Source of the DNA: Hanleya hanleyi | Taxonomy: Eukaryota; Mollusca; Polyplacophora; Lepidopleurida; Hanleyidae | NCBI GenBank assembly: GCA_036873755.1 | Contig: JAVTVY010037146.1 | Span: forward strand, 1-64,000 | Length of the DNA: 64,000 nucleotides | Direction of reading: 5' to 3' | Shown: positions 31,035-42,694 of the stretch, in pieces | Layout of the letters: the number at the start of each line of letters is the position of its first letter | How positions within the stretch are numbered: the stretch's first letter is position 1 | Notes under the pieces: model-generated | Told to the model about the DNA's origin: nothing | Database searches by the model: none | Seen by the model: the letters and a program-made list of their open reading frames with translations, nothing else | Position numbers and translations under genes: made by a program

Positions 31035-33055
31035 GTCATTTATAGAGCGACTATCCACAGCGAGAAACATAACTTTGGAGAGTCTTAGTTATGATCAGTC
31101 ATACAATATTGTAAAAGCTGAATTTGAACTACAAAAATAGGTCAGTCATAAACTGATCCATCACCAGTTACATATGGTCTGGATGTGGCAAATCTAGCTA
31201 TAATCCGACAAAAGGTGCACTGAACATAAATAGAATTTGACCTTAAAAAACTCCAGATTGGTTGATCATTAAAGAATTTCCGCTCGTGATATTCAAACCC
31301 AGCAATATCACCAGTTACACTATCACGTGGTTACAGTTAGCAGAATAAATTAGGAAAGTCTCTAGCCATAAAATTAAAACATATCGCATTAACTTGAACT
31401 TGACCTTTATACAATAATAGGTCAGGTCAAAGTTTTCCTGATTTTGGGGGCACAATGACCCTACCTTTGACATCAAATAGGTTCCCTCTTCGATCCATGG
31501 ATAAGGCATACCCAGAGTTTGGTACCAGTCCAGAACTAAGAAACGCATATAACGCTGGAACAACAAGCAATATTAACAGATGTGTGTATAAAATTGGCTG
31601 ATTTTCACATGAAAATACAGGTCAAGTCAGAAGTGAAGAGGGATGGAAAACAGGTTAGCCATTTGTCTTGAATTTAATAGAGGTCTTCAGAGCTAAATTC
31701 TTTGTAGTTTTGCTTGTTCAGTGTTCTGCAGGTATTTAGTCTCTTCTATTTACTGGATGCACTCCATCAGGACCGCGCCGAACACTTGAACATGCTCACA
31801 TAATCTAGGGTGAGATATTACCCAGTTCCCAGGATGCATTTGGTGATGTCATAATGCATGACCTATATTGACAACTTGTGAACCATGTGGAAACACTTGA
31901 CTAAGACATGTGGTTTTAACTATGGGCTTCACACCACCAAAAAGAAAAATTATCCTGTATCCTGATCCGTCAACCCCTACACGTCATCTCTGCCAAAACC
32001 ACAATTTTTCTCTATTTGTTCTATTCAAATGCAAATTTTATTTCAATACACTGTTCTTTAACAAGCTTCGCCGTTGTACTATTTGCGAAGCCTGAGCACT
32101 GCTTTCAGTTGGCAGAGCAAAAGGTATAATCGTCACTTCATTTGTACAACGGACAATACCTGTCAAGAAGTTAATCAGCTTGTTGCGCTTGAAATATACT
32201 ACTTCCTGCTGAAAGATGAACGTCTAAATTTAAAATGGAATCAGCCAGTATTGTTAATACTGCCGAAAGTGTAATTCGTTTGGTGGTCTGTTGTCTATGG
32301 ACATCCGACCGCCAGCCAGAAAGGAAGAATACTATTCACTCAGCAGGAATTCTGGACACGTCCACTCAGAAAGGGTTAATACACTCCAGCCTCTAACCTG
32401 TGTCAGTCACAGCCAATTAACCACGAGCGATCCAAAATGGCATTCCTCTGTTCATCTATGGACTCTTCTGGGCCAGTCCATATGTTCAGGGGCTTCTTCA
32501 CATCCGGAAATAACAGATCCTATAATAGAAACAAAACATCTATCCTTCAGTCACTTCACAAAATAAAGTTGGGATTTGAAGTGATTGGCAATTCAAAATA
32601 GGATCTCGTGTAATTAACCTCAACAATAAAAGGGTGGTGGAAAACGATACCGGCATACTGACAAGAAGTCATATGACCCCACAGGCAAATATACTGACTG
32701 CATATTTCTGAAACATCACAAGAACCAAAAGTGATCCCTGTGATGTTTTGTGAAACTGATCCGAGAAAACGAGTTTGTAAAACCTATTTGTAAAAAAACA
32801 AGCAGCCAGAGGATGCTAGGTCCCCCGCCGGAATGGCAGCAATATTTTTTAGCATTGTTGGTCTCACGGGATATACATGAGGGAGGCAACTGCTGCTTCA
32901 TAGGCGTTGGATGTGGAAGGGTCTTTCTGCCTTCCCAAGTTTTAAGATCAACTCAGAACGGTTGACTGAAAGTTTGCTTCTATAATATAGTTTCCATGGA
33001 GTGAAGCATGGCAATTATGTAACCAAGAAGCAACCCCAAGTGACATCTCAAGGCA
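31035..33055. repeat. Degenerate dispersed repeats, no gene recognised
   Basis: Contains a block (32610-32760) that recurs at 38265-38405, sharing GGGTGGTGGAAAA, TGCCGGCAT-type and CATCCCTGTGATG segments. The remainder shows only weak internal similarity (GGTCA-rich stretches at 31130-31640). Confidence 0.45.
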
Positions 33056-33059
33056 TTAT

Positions 33060-35253
33060 CTGCAAACCAAATTTGACAAGAAGCTGAAGGCATCCTCAAC
33101 CTATTGCCCGGAAACCAAATTTTAAATTTGCCACCTGTAGGTGCAGTGGGCGAAATGCAATCCCATGCATCATCTCATGGCATGGTACATGTATTAGCCT
33201 ATAGTATTGCACCCTTCTAAGGAGGGCCAATGATCGACTGATGCAGCAACATTTTCCCAGTTAGACGGCAGATTTTGAAATCAAAAACGAGGCTGCGCTG
33301 TGTCATCAGTCAACTGAGACAGTCACGTTGTTGTGTATGAAGATTGGGGTGGCTCCTATAAATAGTGATCCAATGAAAATGCTCGTATTAGTTTTAAATG
33401 GCGGGGTCGAATGACCAATCACTGAAGGGGAGACAACTGGAACAGTATGCTGACACTGTCTGTAAATTATAAATATCCTGATTTAACAGAGCGTTCTACA
33501 GCCTAGGTACATGTATCAGCATACGAACTTCGGGAAGAATCTGAAGAGGGGTCTTCAAGTTATTGCCCGGAAACCAAATTTAGATTTACTAGGCAAAAGA
33601 CGTGTGCGAAACACAATCCCAAGCGACATCTTTGGGCATATAAATACCAAATTGAGAAGAATCCGTTGTCACTTATTGCCAGAACAATTTTCAGATTTAT
33701 CCACCAGGTGTCGACACCAGTAGGCCTATGCAGAAGCAGGCGAACTACAACCCAGGGGACGTATTCTGCCATGGTATCTGCATACCAAATTGGAGTATGG
33801 AAATATAATTTAATATTGGCCCCCAGGTGGCACCACCTAAATGTGGATCATCATGAAAAACAATGCCAAACGAGAAATTGAGGTGAGGTACCTACACAGA
33901 AAATTTGAAATGAATCCATCAAGGTATTCAAAAGTTATTGTCTGGAAACACTTTACTTAGCTTTCAGGTGATGCCCCCTGTACACGAATCAACACGAAAA
34001 ATATTCTCAAGCCAGATCTTGAGGCAAGGTACCCACACACCAAATTTGAAATGAATCCGTCAAGGTTTTCAAAAGTTATTGTCTGGAAACACTTTACTTA
34101 GCTTTCAGGTGGTTCCCCATGTACATGAATCAACAACAAAAACATTCTCAAGCCAGATCTGAGGCAAGGTACCCACACACCAAATTTGAATGAATCCTGA
34201 AGGTTTTCAAAAGTTATTGTCTGGAGATGTAATTTTACTTGTCCCCCAGGTGGCGTGACCCAGAGGCGGATTGGCATGAAAACCAATTCCAAGCAAGATC
34301 TACAGACAATGGACCCACATACCTATACAATACGAAGCTGCGCATTTGAAAACCCCTCGGCTCTGGGCCTGTCCAGCCATTCATAATGTATTCAATTTGA
34401 ACTAAGATGTCAGGAACACCAAGCAGTCAAATGACAAATGTACAGATTATCAAAAATTTTGCAATTAGAAATGACCCCTAAGGTTTCCATCCAATCAAAG
34501 AAACCGGTATTCATTCCACAAATCTCTTGATGCGTCGATAATGTATACCAAATTTTATATTGAGCATTTGAACAGTGTCAGAGATAGAAATCATTAATAA
34601 TTTTGCATAAATTAAAGATGGCTAGATCGCTGCCCATCCTTCCCGACACTCAGAGGAACTAATGTGGTTATTCATTGATGCAAGTCTCTTCAAACATGGA
34701 TGCTGTAAACCAAGTTTCGTATAGAACACTTAAATGGTCAGAGATAAACATCATTAAAGATTTTGCATCAATTAAAGATGGCCACCAAGGTTTTCGGTCA
34801 ATCAGATCTCGATTCAAAGTATCTGGATATATCGATGATGTATACCAACTTTCATATAAAACAATTGAATGGTAACCGAGATATGTATCATTATCGATTT
34901 CGCATAAATTAAAGATGGCCAGGGTTTTCAGCTAATCAGAAAAGCCTGTTTGGTAATTCGTTGAAAGTTGCTTGATGTATCGATGATGTATATCAAGTTT
35001 CGTATTGAACAGCTGAATGGTTTCCGAGATATGGATCATTATCCATTTTGCATAAAATTAAAGATGGCCGCCAAGGTTTTCACCCAATCAGGTCCCAATT
35101 CAATAGGCTTCTGGTCCTTGACTAGGTAAATAAGGATACCAAATTTGGAATTCATCAGCGGAACGGTTTTCCGGCTATCTCGCTCACGAACGGACAGACG
35201 GACGTACAAGACGATGACAATACCCCATGGCCAAAATTGGCCGAGGGGTAAAA
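33060..35253 (+). mobile_element. Helentron-type element D: two core-repeat arrays and right end
   Basis: Units of about 120-160 bases with ACCAAATTTGAA, TTATTGTCTGGAAAC and CCCAGGTGG run to about 34330. A second type of unit follows to about 35150 (ATTAAAGATGGCCGCCAAGG, CACCCAATCAG, GATGATGTATACCAA). Then come a GACGGACG-type microsatellite near 35190 and a right end with hairpin GGCCA-AAAT-TGGCC (35229-35242) and GAGGGGTAAAA. The left end was not identified. Confidence 0.6.
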
Positions 35254-35724
35254 CATGTCTGTGCCTGATAAATTGAAGCCTTTTGGGGTTGCAATCCATT
35301 GACGGGTGGCAGAATTATACCAATATTGCAGACTACACACAAATTTCAACTTTCTGCCGAGATGTATTGGAGATATATATATTCAAACAAAATATATGAA
35401 GGTCGGGCGAGGGCTAGTTTGGGAGATAGAGGGTGCGGCTCGGCACCCTGGGGGTGGGGACATGCTCTCCTTGAGGGTAGTGGTGGTGTTCCGACATGAA
35501 AGTCATAGAAAGCTCTCTGTACATGAACAATCGCGCTGACAACTGCATGCCATCATCTGTCAGTCTGAAGACCAGCAAGGTTGAATTCAGTTCAATTCAG
35601 GAAATTGATCATATGCACAGTGTGCACCCAAACTTTAGGAACTCAGTTGTAATTAATATAGCAAGTTACATGTGTGGATACAAATGGTTCGTGAAGTTAT
35701 CGCTTGTAAAGAATTCAAACTGAC

Positions 35725-36140
35725 ATCCCCGGACACAATGAACCAAGATCCATTTTGATCCAGTGGCGCCACCTTTAGGCAGATGTTGCTGAAATGCAAT
35801 ACAGACTGGCGTCTTGTCACAAGGAATGCATATTCCGAATTTCGGAAGAATCCAACAAAGCGTTAGGAAGTTATCGCTTCGAACAGACATGCACGGACGT
35901 ACGCGGACACAAAGAAGCAAGAACCAGTGGCGCCACCTTCAGGCAGATGTTGCTGAAATGCAATACGGACTGGCGTCTTGTCGCGAGGAATGCGTATTCC
36001 GAATTTCGGAAGAATCCAACAAAGCGTTAGGAAGTTATCGCTTCGAACAGACATGCACGGACGTACACGGACATCCACGGACACAAAGAAGCAAGAACCA
36101 TTTTAAAGTCCCCGGCCGCGTTGCGGCGGGGGACAAAAAG
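35725..36140 (+). mobile_element. Second Helentron-like family: two 164 bp repeats and a GC-rich terminal hairpin
   Basis: Two near-identical units start at 35761 and 35925 (CAGTGGCGCCACCTT). The right end is an 11-of-12 bp hairpin, GTCCCCGGCCGC-GTT-GCGGCGGGGGAC, at about 36108-36135, followed by AAAA. The ending resembles the other Helentron-type right ends in plan, not in sequence. Confidence 0.55.
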
Positions 36141-36670
36141 AACCGAAAGAATACAATGACACCATCATTGTGTATTGATGGTGGCTTCTGATAGGTGAAG
36201 GTGGAATACGTTGGGAGGAAGAACAAGTACAACACTAACTTGGAAAAAAAAGGTCAGGACAATGCCGCTGGCTGCAGAGTAAATAGTGACAAAAATTGTT
36301 TGAAAATATGTTTGTTCGATGTGACGGTGACATTTATAGCTACACTGATATGAAAAGACATATTTATTTTCTGAGTGACAGTTGCTGCTATTACCACTTC
36401 AATACTCTGTTGTTTTTATTGCTGTTTACTGCATTAATAAGCACATAGCTTGTTGAATCATAGTAGTTGTCTCGATAAGTGATGATGGTCCATTCTTCGG
36501 AGGAGAATATAACAAATGTGTGTATAGATGGCGTGTAGATGAAAAACAATCCAAATCGACATCTTGTGGAAACATATCGACATACACAATCCAGTAAGTC
36601 ATTTGGGACAAACAGACACAAAGGGTGTATGTGGGCACTGGCCGCAATGTATCAAAAAGAATCAGTTGAG
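36140..36670. other. No recognised content
   Basis: Spacer between repeat arrays. Small ORFs on the minus strand show no domain. Confidence 0.4.
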
Positions 36671-36679
36671 TAGTTGTGT

Positions 36680-37090
36680 CTGAAAACAGATATTCAAGTT
36701 GGTGCCATCTATGGGTTCATTCGGACAAACACATTCGAGAGCAATATCCTGTGGCAAGGTATCCCCATACCAAATTTGAACAGAATCTGTAGTGTCGTTC
36801 TGATTTTATTGTCTAAAAACAAACTTTGGGCTGGACATGGTCCCCAGGTGGTGCCATTTATGACCACATGTGAATGAAACACAACGGAAAGTAACTCTGG
36901 TGGCATTAAGATATGCACATACCACATATGAAAAGAATCGGTTAAGCTATTCTGATTTTTATGTCCGGAAGCAAAAGTCCAAGGTGGTGCCACCTACATG
37001 TATGAGTGCAATCCACAATGACAATCTGCAGCAAGGTTACCACATATCAAATTGGAAGAGATTATGTAGTCGTTCTGATTTTATAGCTGC
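36680..37090 (+). repeat. ~160 bp degenerate repeats (GGTGCCA type)
   Basis: Units near 36700, 36845 and 36985 share GGTGCCA(T/C)CTA, CAAATT(T/G)GAA and TTCTGATTTTAT. They are related to the units at 33.5-34.3 kb. Confidence 0.55.
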
Positions 37091-37099
37091 AACAACATA

Positions 37100-38020
37100 G
37101 ACATTTTAATTATATTGCCATAAAAATAAAAATCGTTGCTAAGCACCCAATTTTGACAGGCTTGTGCTTTACCACCCAGCAATGATGTACACCAAATATG
37201 AATTTTGTACGGTTCGGGTTCTATTAATGTGCTGACAATGTTATACGGACATTTTCCGTTATGTTGCCATGAAAACCATGTGGAATATCTCACCCAATTT
37301 CAATAGGCTTGTACTTTTCCACCCCAAAATACTTTTTAAAAAAGTTTTAAGTCTATAGCTGCAATAGTTTAGTTTCAATAGCATTTATGCCGTTATAAGG
37401 ATATGTTCTGTTGCGTTGCCATGGAAACCACAAAAATCATCGAAATGTATAATAGGCTTGTACTTTACCAAATAATGCTGTATACGCGAATCTCTAACTG
37501 CAACGGTTTGACTTCTAGATCGTTTGTTAACGTCATTATATGGAGATTTTCCATTACATTGCCATGGAAACCACAAAAATCACTGAAAGGTAAACAATTC
37601 CATTACGCTTGTGCTTGTCCACCAAGCAATGCTGCAAACCATATTCAAAGTATCTAACTGCAACGGTTCGGTTTCAAAAGCTTTAAAATCATTATAAGGA
37701 TATTTTATGGTATGTTGCCATGGAAACCACATAAATCATTTAAATGTACCCAATTTCAATTGATTTGTGCACTCTACCCAGTAATGCTGTGTACCAATTT
37801 CCAAGTCACTAGCTACAATGGCGGCTTCTACAGGGCTAATGTCATTATATGGGTAATTTCCATTATGTTGCCATAGAAACCACAACAATACTGAAATGAA
37901 ATTTCTTTAGGCTTGGGCTTTTCCATCAACAATGCTCTATGGTTTCAAGAGCTTTAACATCATTATAATGATTTTTCCATTGCGTTACCACGGAAACCAC
38001 CGTCTGCAATAGGCTTGTGC
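37100..38020 (+). repeat. ~150 bp degenerate repeats carrying an X-box-like core
   Basis: Each unit contains a variant of GTTGCCATGGAAACC: 37263, 37415, 37558, 37714, 37867 and 37984, with a weaker one near 37114. Between them recur AATAGGCTTGT, CACC(C)A(G/A)CAATGCTGT and CTAACTGCAACGGTT. Likely the core of another Helentron-type element. Confidence 0.65.
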
Positions 38021-38604
38021 TTTACCACCCAACAGTGCTGTGTACCAAATTTGAATTCTCTGGCTGCAGCGGTTCGGCTACTAGAGCGCTTCGTCGTCAT
38101 CCAGCTGCCCAGAAAGACAGCCAGCCAGCCGTACAGTGTGACGACATGATCTCATCCGGCATATATGCCGATGTTTACAGGTCACAACACTACAATCACA
38201 ATGATTGTACAAGCATCGGGGACAAAACGTTCACTAGCAGAATCTCACCATATACAGGCAACAATTAAAAACAGCATTGAAAGGGTGGTGGAAAATGATG
38301 CCGGCATTACAACAAGAATTCATATGACCACAAAGACAAATATACTGCCTGCATTTTTCTAAAAACACCACAAGAGCCAAAAGTCATCCCTGTGATGATT
38401 TCCATCCCAACCATGCTTTTATCGTAGATGTTCATGGAAACGTCTTCAATGACATGACCACACAGCCCCTAGCACCGACTTGAGCGGTACTAGATACATA
38501 TACTTCAGAGAAATGATGCCTTTTGTCCTCTGCATACTGTTTCAAGCTTTTTCCATCACAATTTGGATAGAATTCCACAATGGCAGATAACTCTAGTAAG
38601 GATT

Positions 38605-38805
38605 GACCAGGTTTGGTTGATCATGGTCAACTGTGGTCTGGTCTGCTGAACCATGGTGACCAATTTTCATCGGCTATGTTCAACAATGGTTGGAAAGATT
38701 GACCGACTGAACATGGTCAAGTACACGCTTTTTTTTTCTCGCCGACCATTGTAATTCATGGTTCACCATTAAATTCCATGGTGACCACGGAAAACCATGG
38801 TCTCA
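38605..38805. repeat. ACCATGG-rich imperfect inverted repeat
   Basis: CCATGG(T) and TGGTCAAC motifs occur many times on both strands, with left and right halves imperfectly inverted around an A/T-rich centre near 38730. Possibly a foldback remnant. Confidence 0.35.
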
Positions 38806-38810
38806 TTTTG

Positions 38811-39080
38811 AGTGAGTGAGAGAATATAATTAACGTCGCTTTCAACTATATTTCAGTCATATCACGACGTTGGGTCCTATTCCTTTTCACAACCGGGAAC
38901 CACACGAGTGCGGTCCTATTCCTTTTCACACACAGGAACCCCACGGACGCTTCAGTTAGTCGTCTCTTACGACAAGCTGTCCGATGAGCTGAGGCCTATT
39001 CTTACCATGACCTGTGGTGTGCACGACGACATCCCAGGTCAATCCCCGGAAGCTCCACCGTGCTGGTCTCATTTTGGCTA
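38811..39080 (-). mobile_element. SINE-related repeat, partial
   Basis: Starts with the shared block (GAGTGAGTGAG, TTAACGTCGCTTTCAACTAT, TTCAGTCATATCACGACG). It continues with TTAGTCGTCTCTTACGACAAG, a segment I recall from other molluscan dispersed repeats. Confidence 0.55.
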
Positions 39081-39410
39081 CTGCTACCTAGATTCAACAC
39101 AAATTTTGGCTACTGCTATCTAGATTCAACACATATCGCTCACCTGGACAAATAATCTCAGGCTAATCTCTGTCGAGATTTGCGGACCAAAGCTGCCACT
39201 TCCCAACATTCGGATCTCGCCATTTCTATCATCATCATATTGACTTGGTTTCAGATGAAATGGCTGATATGAAATTCCAGGATCAGATATTTTTGTAAAT
39301 GGGCAAAATAGTGAAAACAATTTCAGATGTGAGTGTAAATATCTGATGCGCGCAAAGGTAAACATTTTATTTTAGTAAACCTAACATGCATTTTGCTGGT
39401 TATGCCATAC
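39080..39410. other. Spacer with a doubtful exon-like ORF
   Basis: A minus-strand ORF near 39140-39260 (GEIRMLGSGSFGPQISTEISL) ends at a donor-like CAG/GTGAGC. It is not gelsolin-like and has no convincing acceptor. Otherwise nothing is seen. Confidence 0.25.
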
Positions 39411-39414
39411 CTAC

Positions 39415-39478
39415 CTTGTGATCAAAGTCAGAGATGGGGCCTTCTTTGACTAGATTTGTGCCAGTTTGATCAAACACT
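39415..39478 (-). CDS. Gelsolin-family gene, exon at start of the second gelsolin repeat
   Basis: 64 bases. Acceptor TTTCCGCAG and donor AAG/GTAGGT. The usable frame (entering in phase 2) reads VFDQTGTNLVKEGPISDFDHK, which fits the 'LYRVSDATG...V...' segment opening the second gelsolin domain. The preceding exon at 41002 ends in phase 0, so at least one exon between 39.5 and 41.0 kb is missing from my model. Confidence 0.5.
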
Positions 39479-39554
39479 CTGCGGAAACAAGAAATGTGAT
39501 ATTAAGTAACAATCAATATTTCGCACAAAAAATGGTGACCGTTGAATTTCGTAG

Positions 39555-39615
39555 GAGTGAGTGAATATAATTTAACGTCGCTTTCAATAATATTTCAGCT
39601 ATATAACGACGAACC
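39555..39615 (-). mobile_element. SINE fragment
   Basis: GAGTGAGTGAATATAATTTA followed by ACGTCGCTTTCAATAATATT and a CAGCTATATAACGACG end: the tail and central block of the SINE family only. Confidence 0.55.
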
Positions 39616-39619
39616 AACT

Positions 39620-40495
39620 AAGCACCACCCAGCCCAGTTGTGTTCCTGCTACTTCAAAGAAGAAATCTTTGAAGCAGCATGGAACCAGACACCCATCATC
39701 CACTCTATAAAACACTGAGGACAGCGCACAAGACACAGATAGGACGCTTACATGCAATCTGAGTAAACATCGATGTATATGAAAAACTCCGTGAGCATAC
39801 CATCGCGGTTTACTGAGATTGGCTTACATGAAGCAATAAAGACAAGTGATATTACAGTGCTAGACATCACATTATCAAGTTTCTGTTGCTTCACAGCAAA
39901 ATGCATGGAAGCAAGAGGAACCTGAACCCACCCAACCAATTTCGTATTGATATATTTCTGAGTGGATGGAGACAACATGGGGGTCGGTGAGAGTGAAAGA
40001 ATATGACTGGAGCGGAGAAATGACATCCGCTAATATGTACAAGTAAGCGAAAATTACATCCATAATCTACCTGAACTATCTGTGGAATTTAGTTCACGCA
40101 CTCCAGCCATTTCAGAATGGAGATGCTTGCAGCTCAAGTCTGTCTAATACATGTGCAGATGACAAAACGGTTAGCACGGTTACTTAATAGCTCAAGATTT
40201 CAAACATTCAAGTTTAAAGTTGAATACTACACTAATGTTCTGCCATTGTAGAGTTCAACATAGGTGCATGAAGAAGATGGGGTCACGGAAATGTAAGGAA
40301 CACATACTCAAGGAATTTGCTGGGACCCTCTATCACAGATTCAGCTGGCTTAGTTCGTTCATCTTTCAAATTGTTGAAAAAGAGATGCTGCTCCATAAAA
40401 AAAAGAATTTGAAAATGAATAGATACCCTATCCTAAATCATACACTTCATTACATGGAAAAAATAATGACGAAACAAATGCAACCCAGAAGGCAA
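39620..40495. other. Intron sequence, no recognised content
   Basis: Expected to hold the missing gelsolin exon(s); none could be identified by eye. Confidence 0.4.
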
Positions 40496-40499
40496 TATG

Positions 40500-40760
40500 A
40501 ATAAACAGCAATCACAACTGCAAAATCACAACTGCAACTTAGTGGCTACTATAAATAAACAACGAAGAACACTGCAACTTGGTGGGCAAATTGTTTTTGG
40601 ACAATTTAGACAACTGGAACGTAGTAGCCACTATAAATAATGTTAACAACTGCAACTTAGTATAAATGAACAAAACTGCAACATAGTGTCCAAATGCAAC
40701 TTAGTAGCTAATTTAAATGAACAATGTTGACAGGTGCAACTGAGTGGGAAAATATAAACA
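40500..40760 (+). repeat. ~45 bp degenerate repeat (AACTGCAACTTAGT type)
   Basis: AACTGCAACTTAGTGG or a variant recurs about seven times, often followed by CTACTATAAATAA. Confidence 0.55.
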
Positions 40761-41001
40761 ATAATGTTCCGAGCAATACTGCATATACATTTCCTGCATA
40801 ATTTGATAAAATACAATATTTAATCAAACTTATATTTTCGTTCTTGACATTTCTGGCTAGCTGTAATCTATTATACAAACTTACAGTACCCGGTACGCTG
40901 TTGATTAAAATCAAGTGGCATAATTTTCTATGTTTCTCCTTTACTGAAACCAACCGAACACACCACAAAATAGCAGTTTGTGGAGCATGACATTCTCTCA
41001 C

Positions 41002-41088
41002 CGTATCAGAGATTTCTGCTCCTTGTAGGACTTCTACACTGGCCTTGCCACCACTCTCCGACTTCAGCTGCAGTGAATACTGTGCAGC
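41002..41088 (-). CDS. Gelsolin-family gene, exon (end of first gelsolin repeat)
   Basis: 87 bases, phase 0 to 0. Acceptor ATTATTAG, donor ACG/GTGAGA. It encodes AAQYSLQLKSESGGKASVEV and nine further residues, the helix and last strand of a gelsolin domain. It follows directly from the ...NKDEKFR end of the 45830 exon. Decayed copies of this exon lie upstream at 41.1-41.6 kb and 44.9 kb. This is the only copy with an intact frame and both splice sites. Confidence 0.65.
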
Positions 41089-41139
41089 CTAATAATGAAC
41101 AAACACTATTTGATAAATTAATTCATTCATTCATTCTTC

Positions 41140-41251
41140 AGGACTTCAGAATCTATAATCTGGTCTTACCCCCGCCACGCGCCATCACTCCCCCCCCCCC
41201 TCCCCACTCCAGCTGCAGCAGATACTGTATGGCCTAACAATGAACAAACAT

Positions 41252-41299
<48 letters not shown>

Positions 41300-41610
41300 G
41301 ACTTCGGCTGCTGAGAACACTGTACAGCTTAATAATTATCAAACAATAACTATTTAGTATCCCAAGACTTCTATGCTGGCCTTTACAACACCTCTCAGAT
41401 TTCGGCTGTAGAAGAAACTTTGCAACATAATAACGAACAAGCATTAGGATCTCTATATAGACCCCACCACCCCTCTCAGACTTCAAACTGTACTGTAATT
41501 AATTAAATAATTAATACATACACCACAACTTCTACCAGGTACTCATTGACAACCCTCGTACAAAAACTCTCTTCTACTCTGACTTCTTCATAAACTGTAC
41601 AGCATAACAA
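41140..41610 (-). pseudogene. Decayed tandem copies of the gelsolin exon
   Basis: The exon's hallmark (minus-strand CTGCAGCTGAAGTC) recurs in altered form near 41205, 41298, 41396, 41479 and 41579, mostly 83-100 bases apart. Each copy brings the CTTTACAACAC/GGCCTT and AATAATGAAC intron flanks. Frames are broken: one copy has a C13 run, others lost the middle. A (TC)n run separates two of them. Confidence 0.55.
41255..41296. repeat. (TC)n microsatellite
   Basis: Twenty-one uninterrupted TC units. Confidence 0.95.
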
Positions 41611-42690
41611 TGAAATCCGAGCGGTTGAAATTCCCCGACATTGAAAAAAGTGATTTGGCTTCGGAAAGCAATTCCAAGCGAGATCCTGTCACCAGGTACC
41701 CAATATTACTAAAGGACCACTTGCATTGCTATACAAATTCGTCTCTCGACAGGTGAACTTGTTTTTTGAAAAATATTTGATCGCAGAAATTGTTCAAACT
41801 TATAAGCCAATATTGGGATTTGGGATTTTGGTTAACGTATATAGTCATATTTTTGCTATGGTAAAAAAAATCCCTGGTGTAAAACGTTTATTTTTGAAAA
41901 AATAGACTGTTTAGCACACATGCCTGCTTATAATAAAAACCTTGAGTATGTCATGCAATCAAGTTTTCGTAGGATGACAGAATAGTATTGTGTAGCCTAT
42001 TCATTCATATAAGTTTGAGCTATTCCAGCAATTAAACATTTTTCAAAAGTCAAGTGCACCGTCCATTCCCAATGATTCACAATGATGCCTTGTGTGTCTT
42101 TTTCTGTGTAACATTGTAACGATAGGCAGCAATATTTGCCACGCTGTAACGATCGTCAACAACAATAAAACATTGCTGAGAAATCGTTACAACGTTGTAC
42201 AATTGCCCCTTCTTAATATGAGACTTTTAATGAAAACCTTCATCAGGAAGACAAGTTTCTTATAGAGGAAGAAACGTTTCTTATAAGAGAGATTGCAAAC
42301 GAAAAGGTTATTCTAGTAAGAAGAATCATCTTTTCTAATGTAAGAAAGAAACTTAACGGACAAATGAAAAAGGCAGACAAGATATCATTCGTACGTATTG
42401 ATGGACGGACGGAAACTGCCATCACATAATACTTCCGCCTTTTGGACGGGGGTATAAAAGTGAGGCAGGCTTTCTTGATGTGAAAACTACAACTATATTG
42501 TAAGAATCTGAAAGATGGACAGACGGATGGACAGACGGATGGACAGAAGTTGCTATGGCATTATACAAATTTGTCTAACTATGGGTATATAAAAATTAAG
42601 GGACTACTATTTTCTCTACCTAGTTCAGAATAATCGTGCCAAATTACCAAGATAATCCAACCAAAAAAAAAAGAACTACATGTAATATGG
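41610..42690. other. Intron with two degenerate Helentron-like tails
   Basis: GACGGACGGA at 42410 with CGGGGGTATAAAAG at 42448, and repeated GGACAGACGGAT at 42515-42550 with GGGTATATAAAAATT, look like worn Helentron right ends. Nothing else is recognised. Confidence 0.4.
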
Positions 42691-42694
42691 TATT

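Noticed and set aside
35794..36191. ORFs across 35.8-36.2 kb
   Set aside because: They translate two copies of a 164-base Helentron-like repeat and show no domain.
39126..39365. Exon of the gelsolin gene at 39.1-39.3 kb
   Set aside because: A donor-like site is present, but the peptide does not fit any gelsolin segment and no good acceptor is seen.
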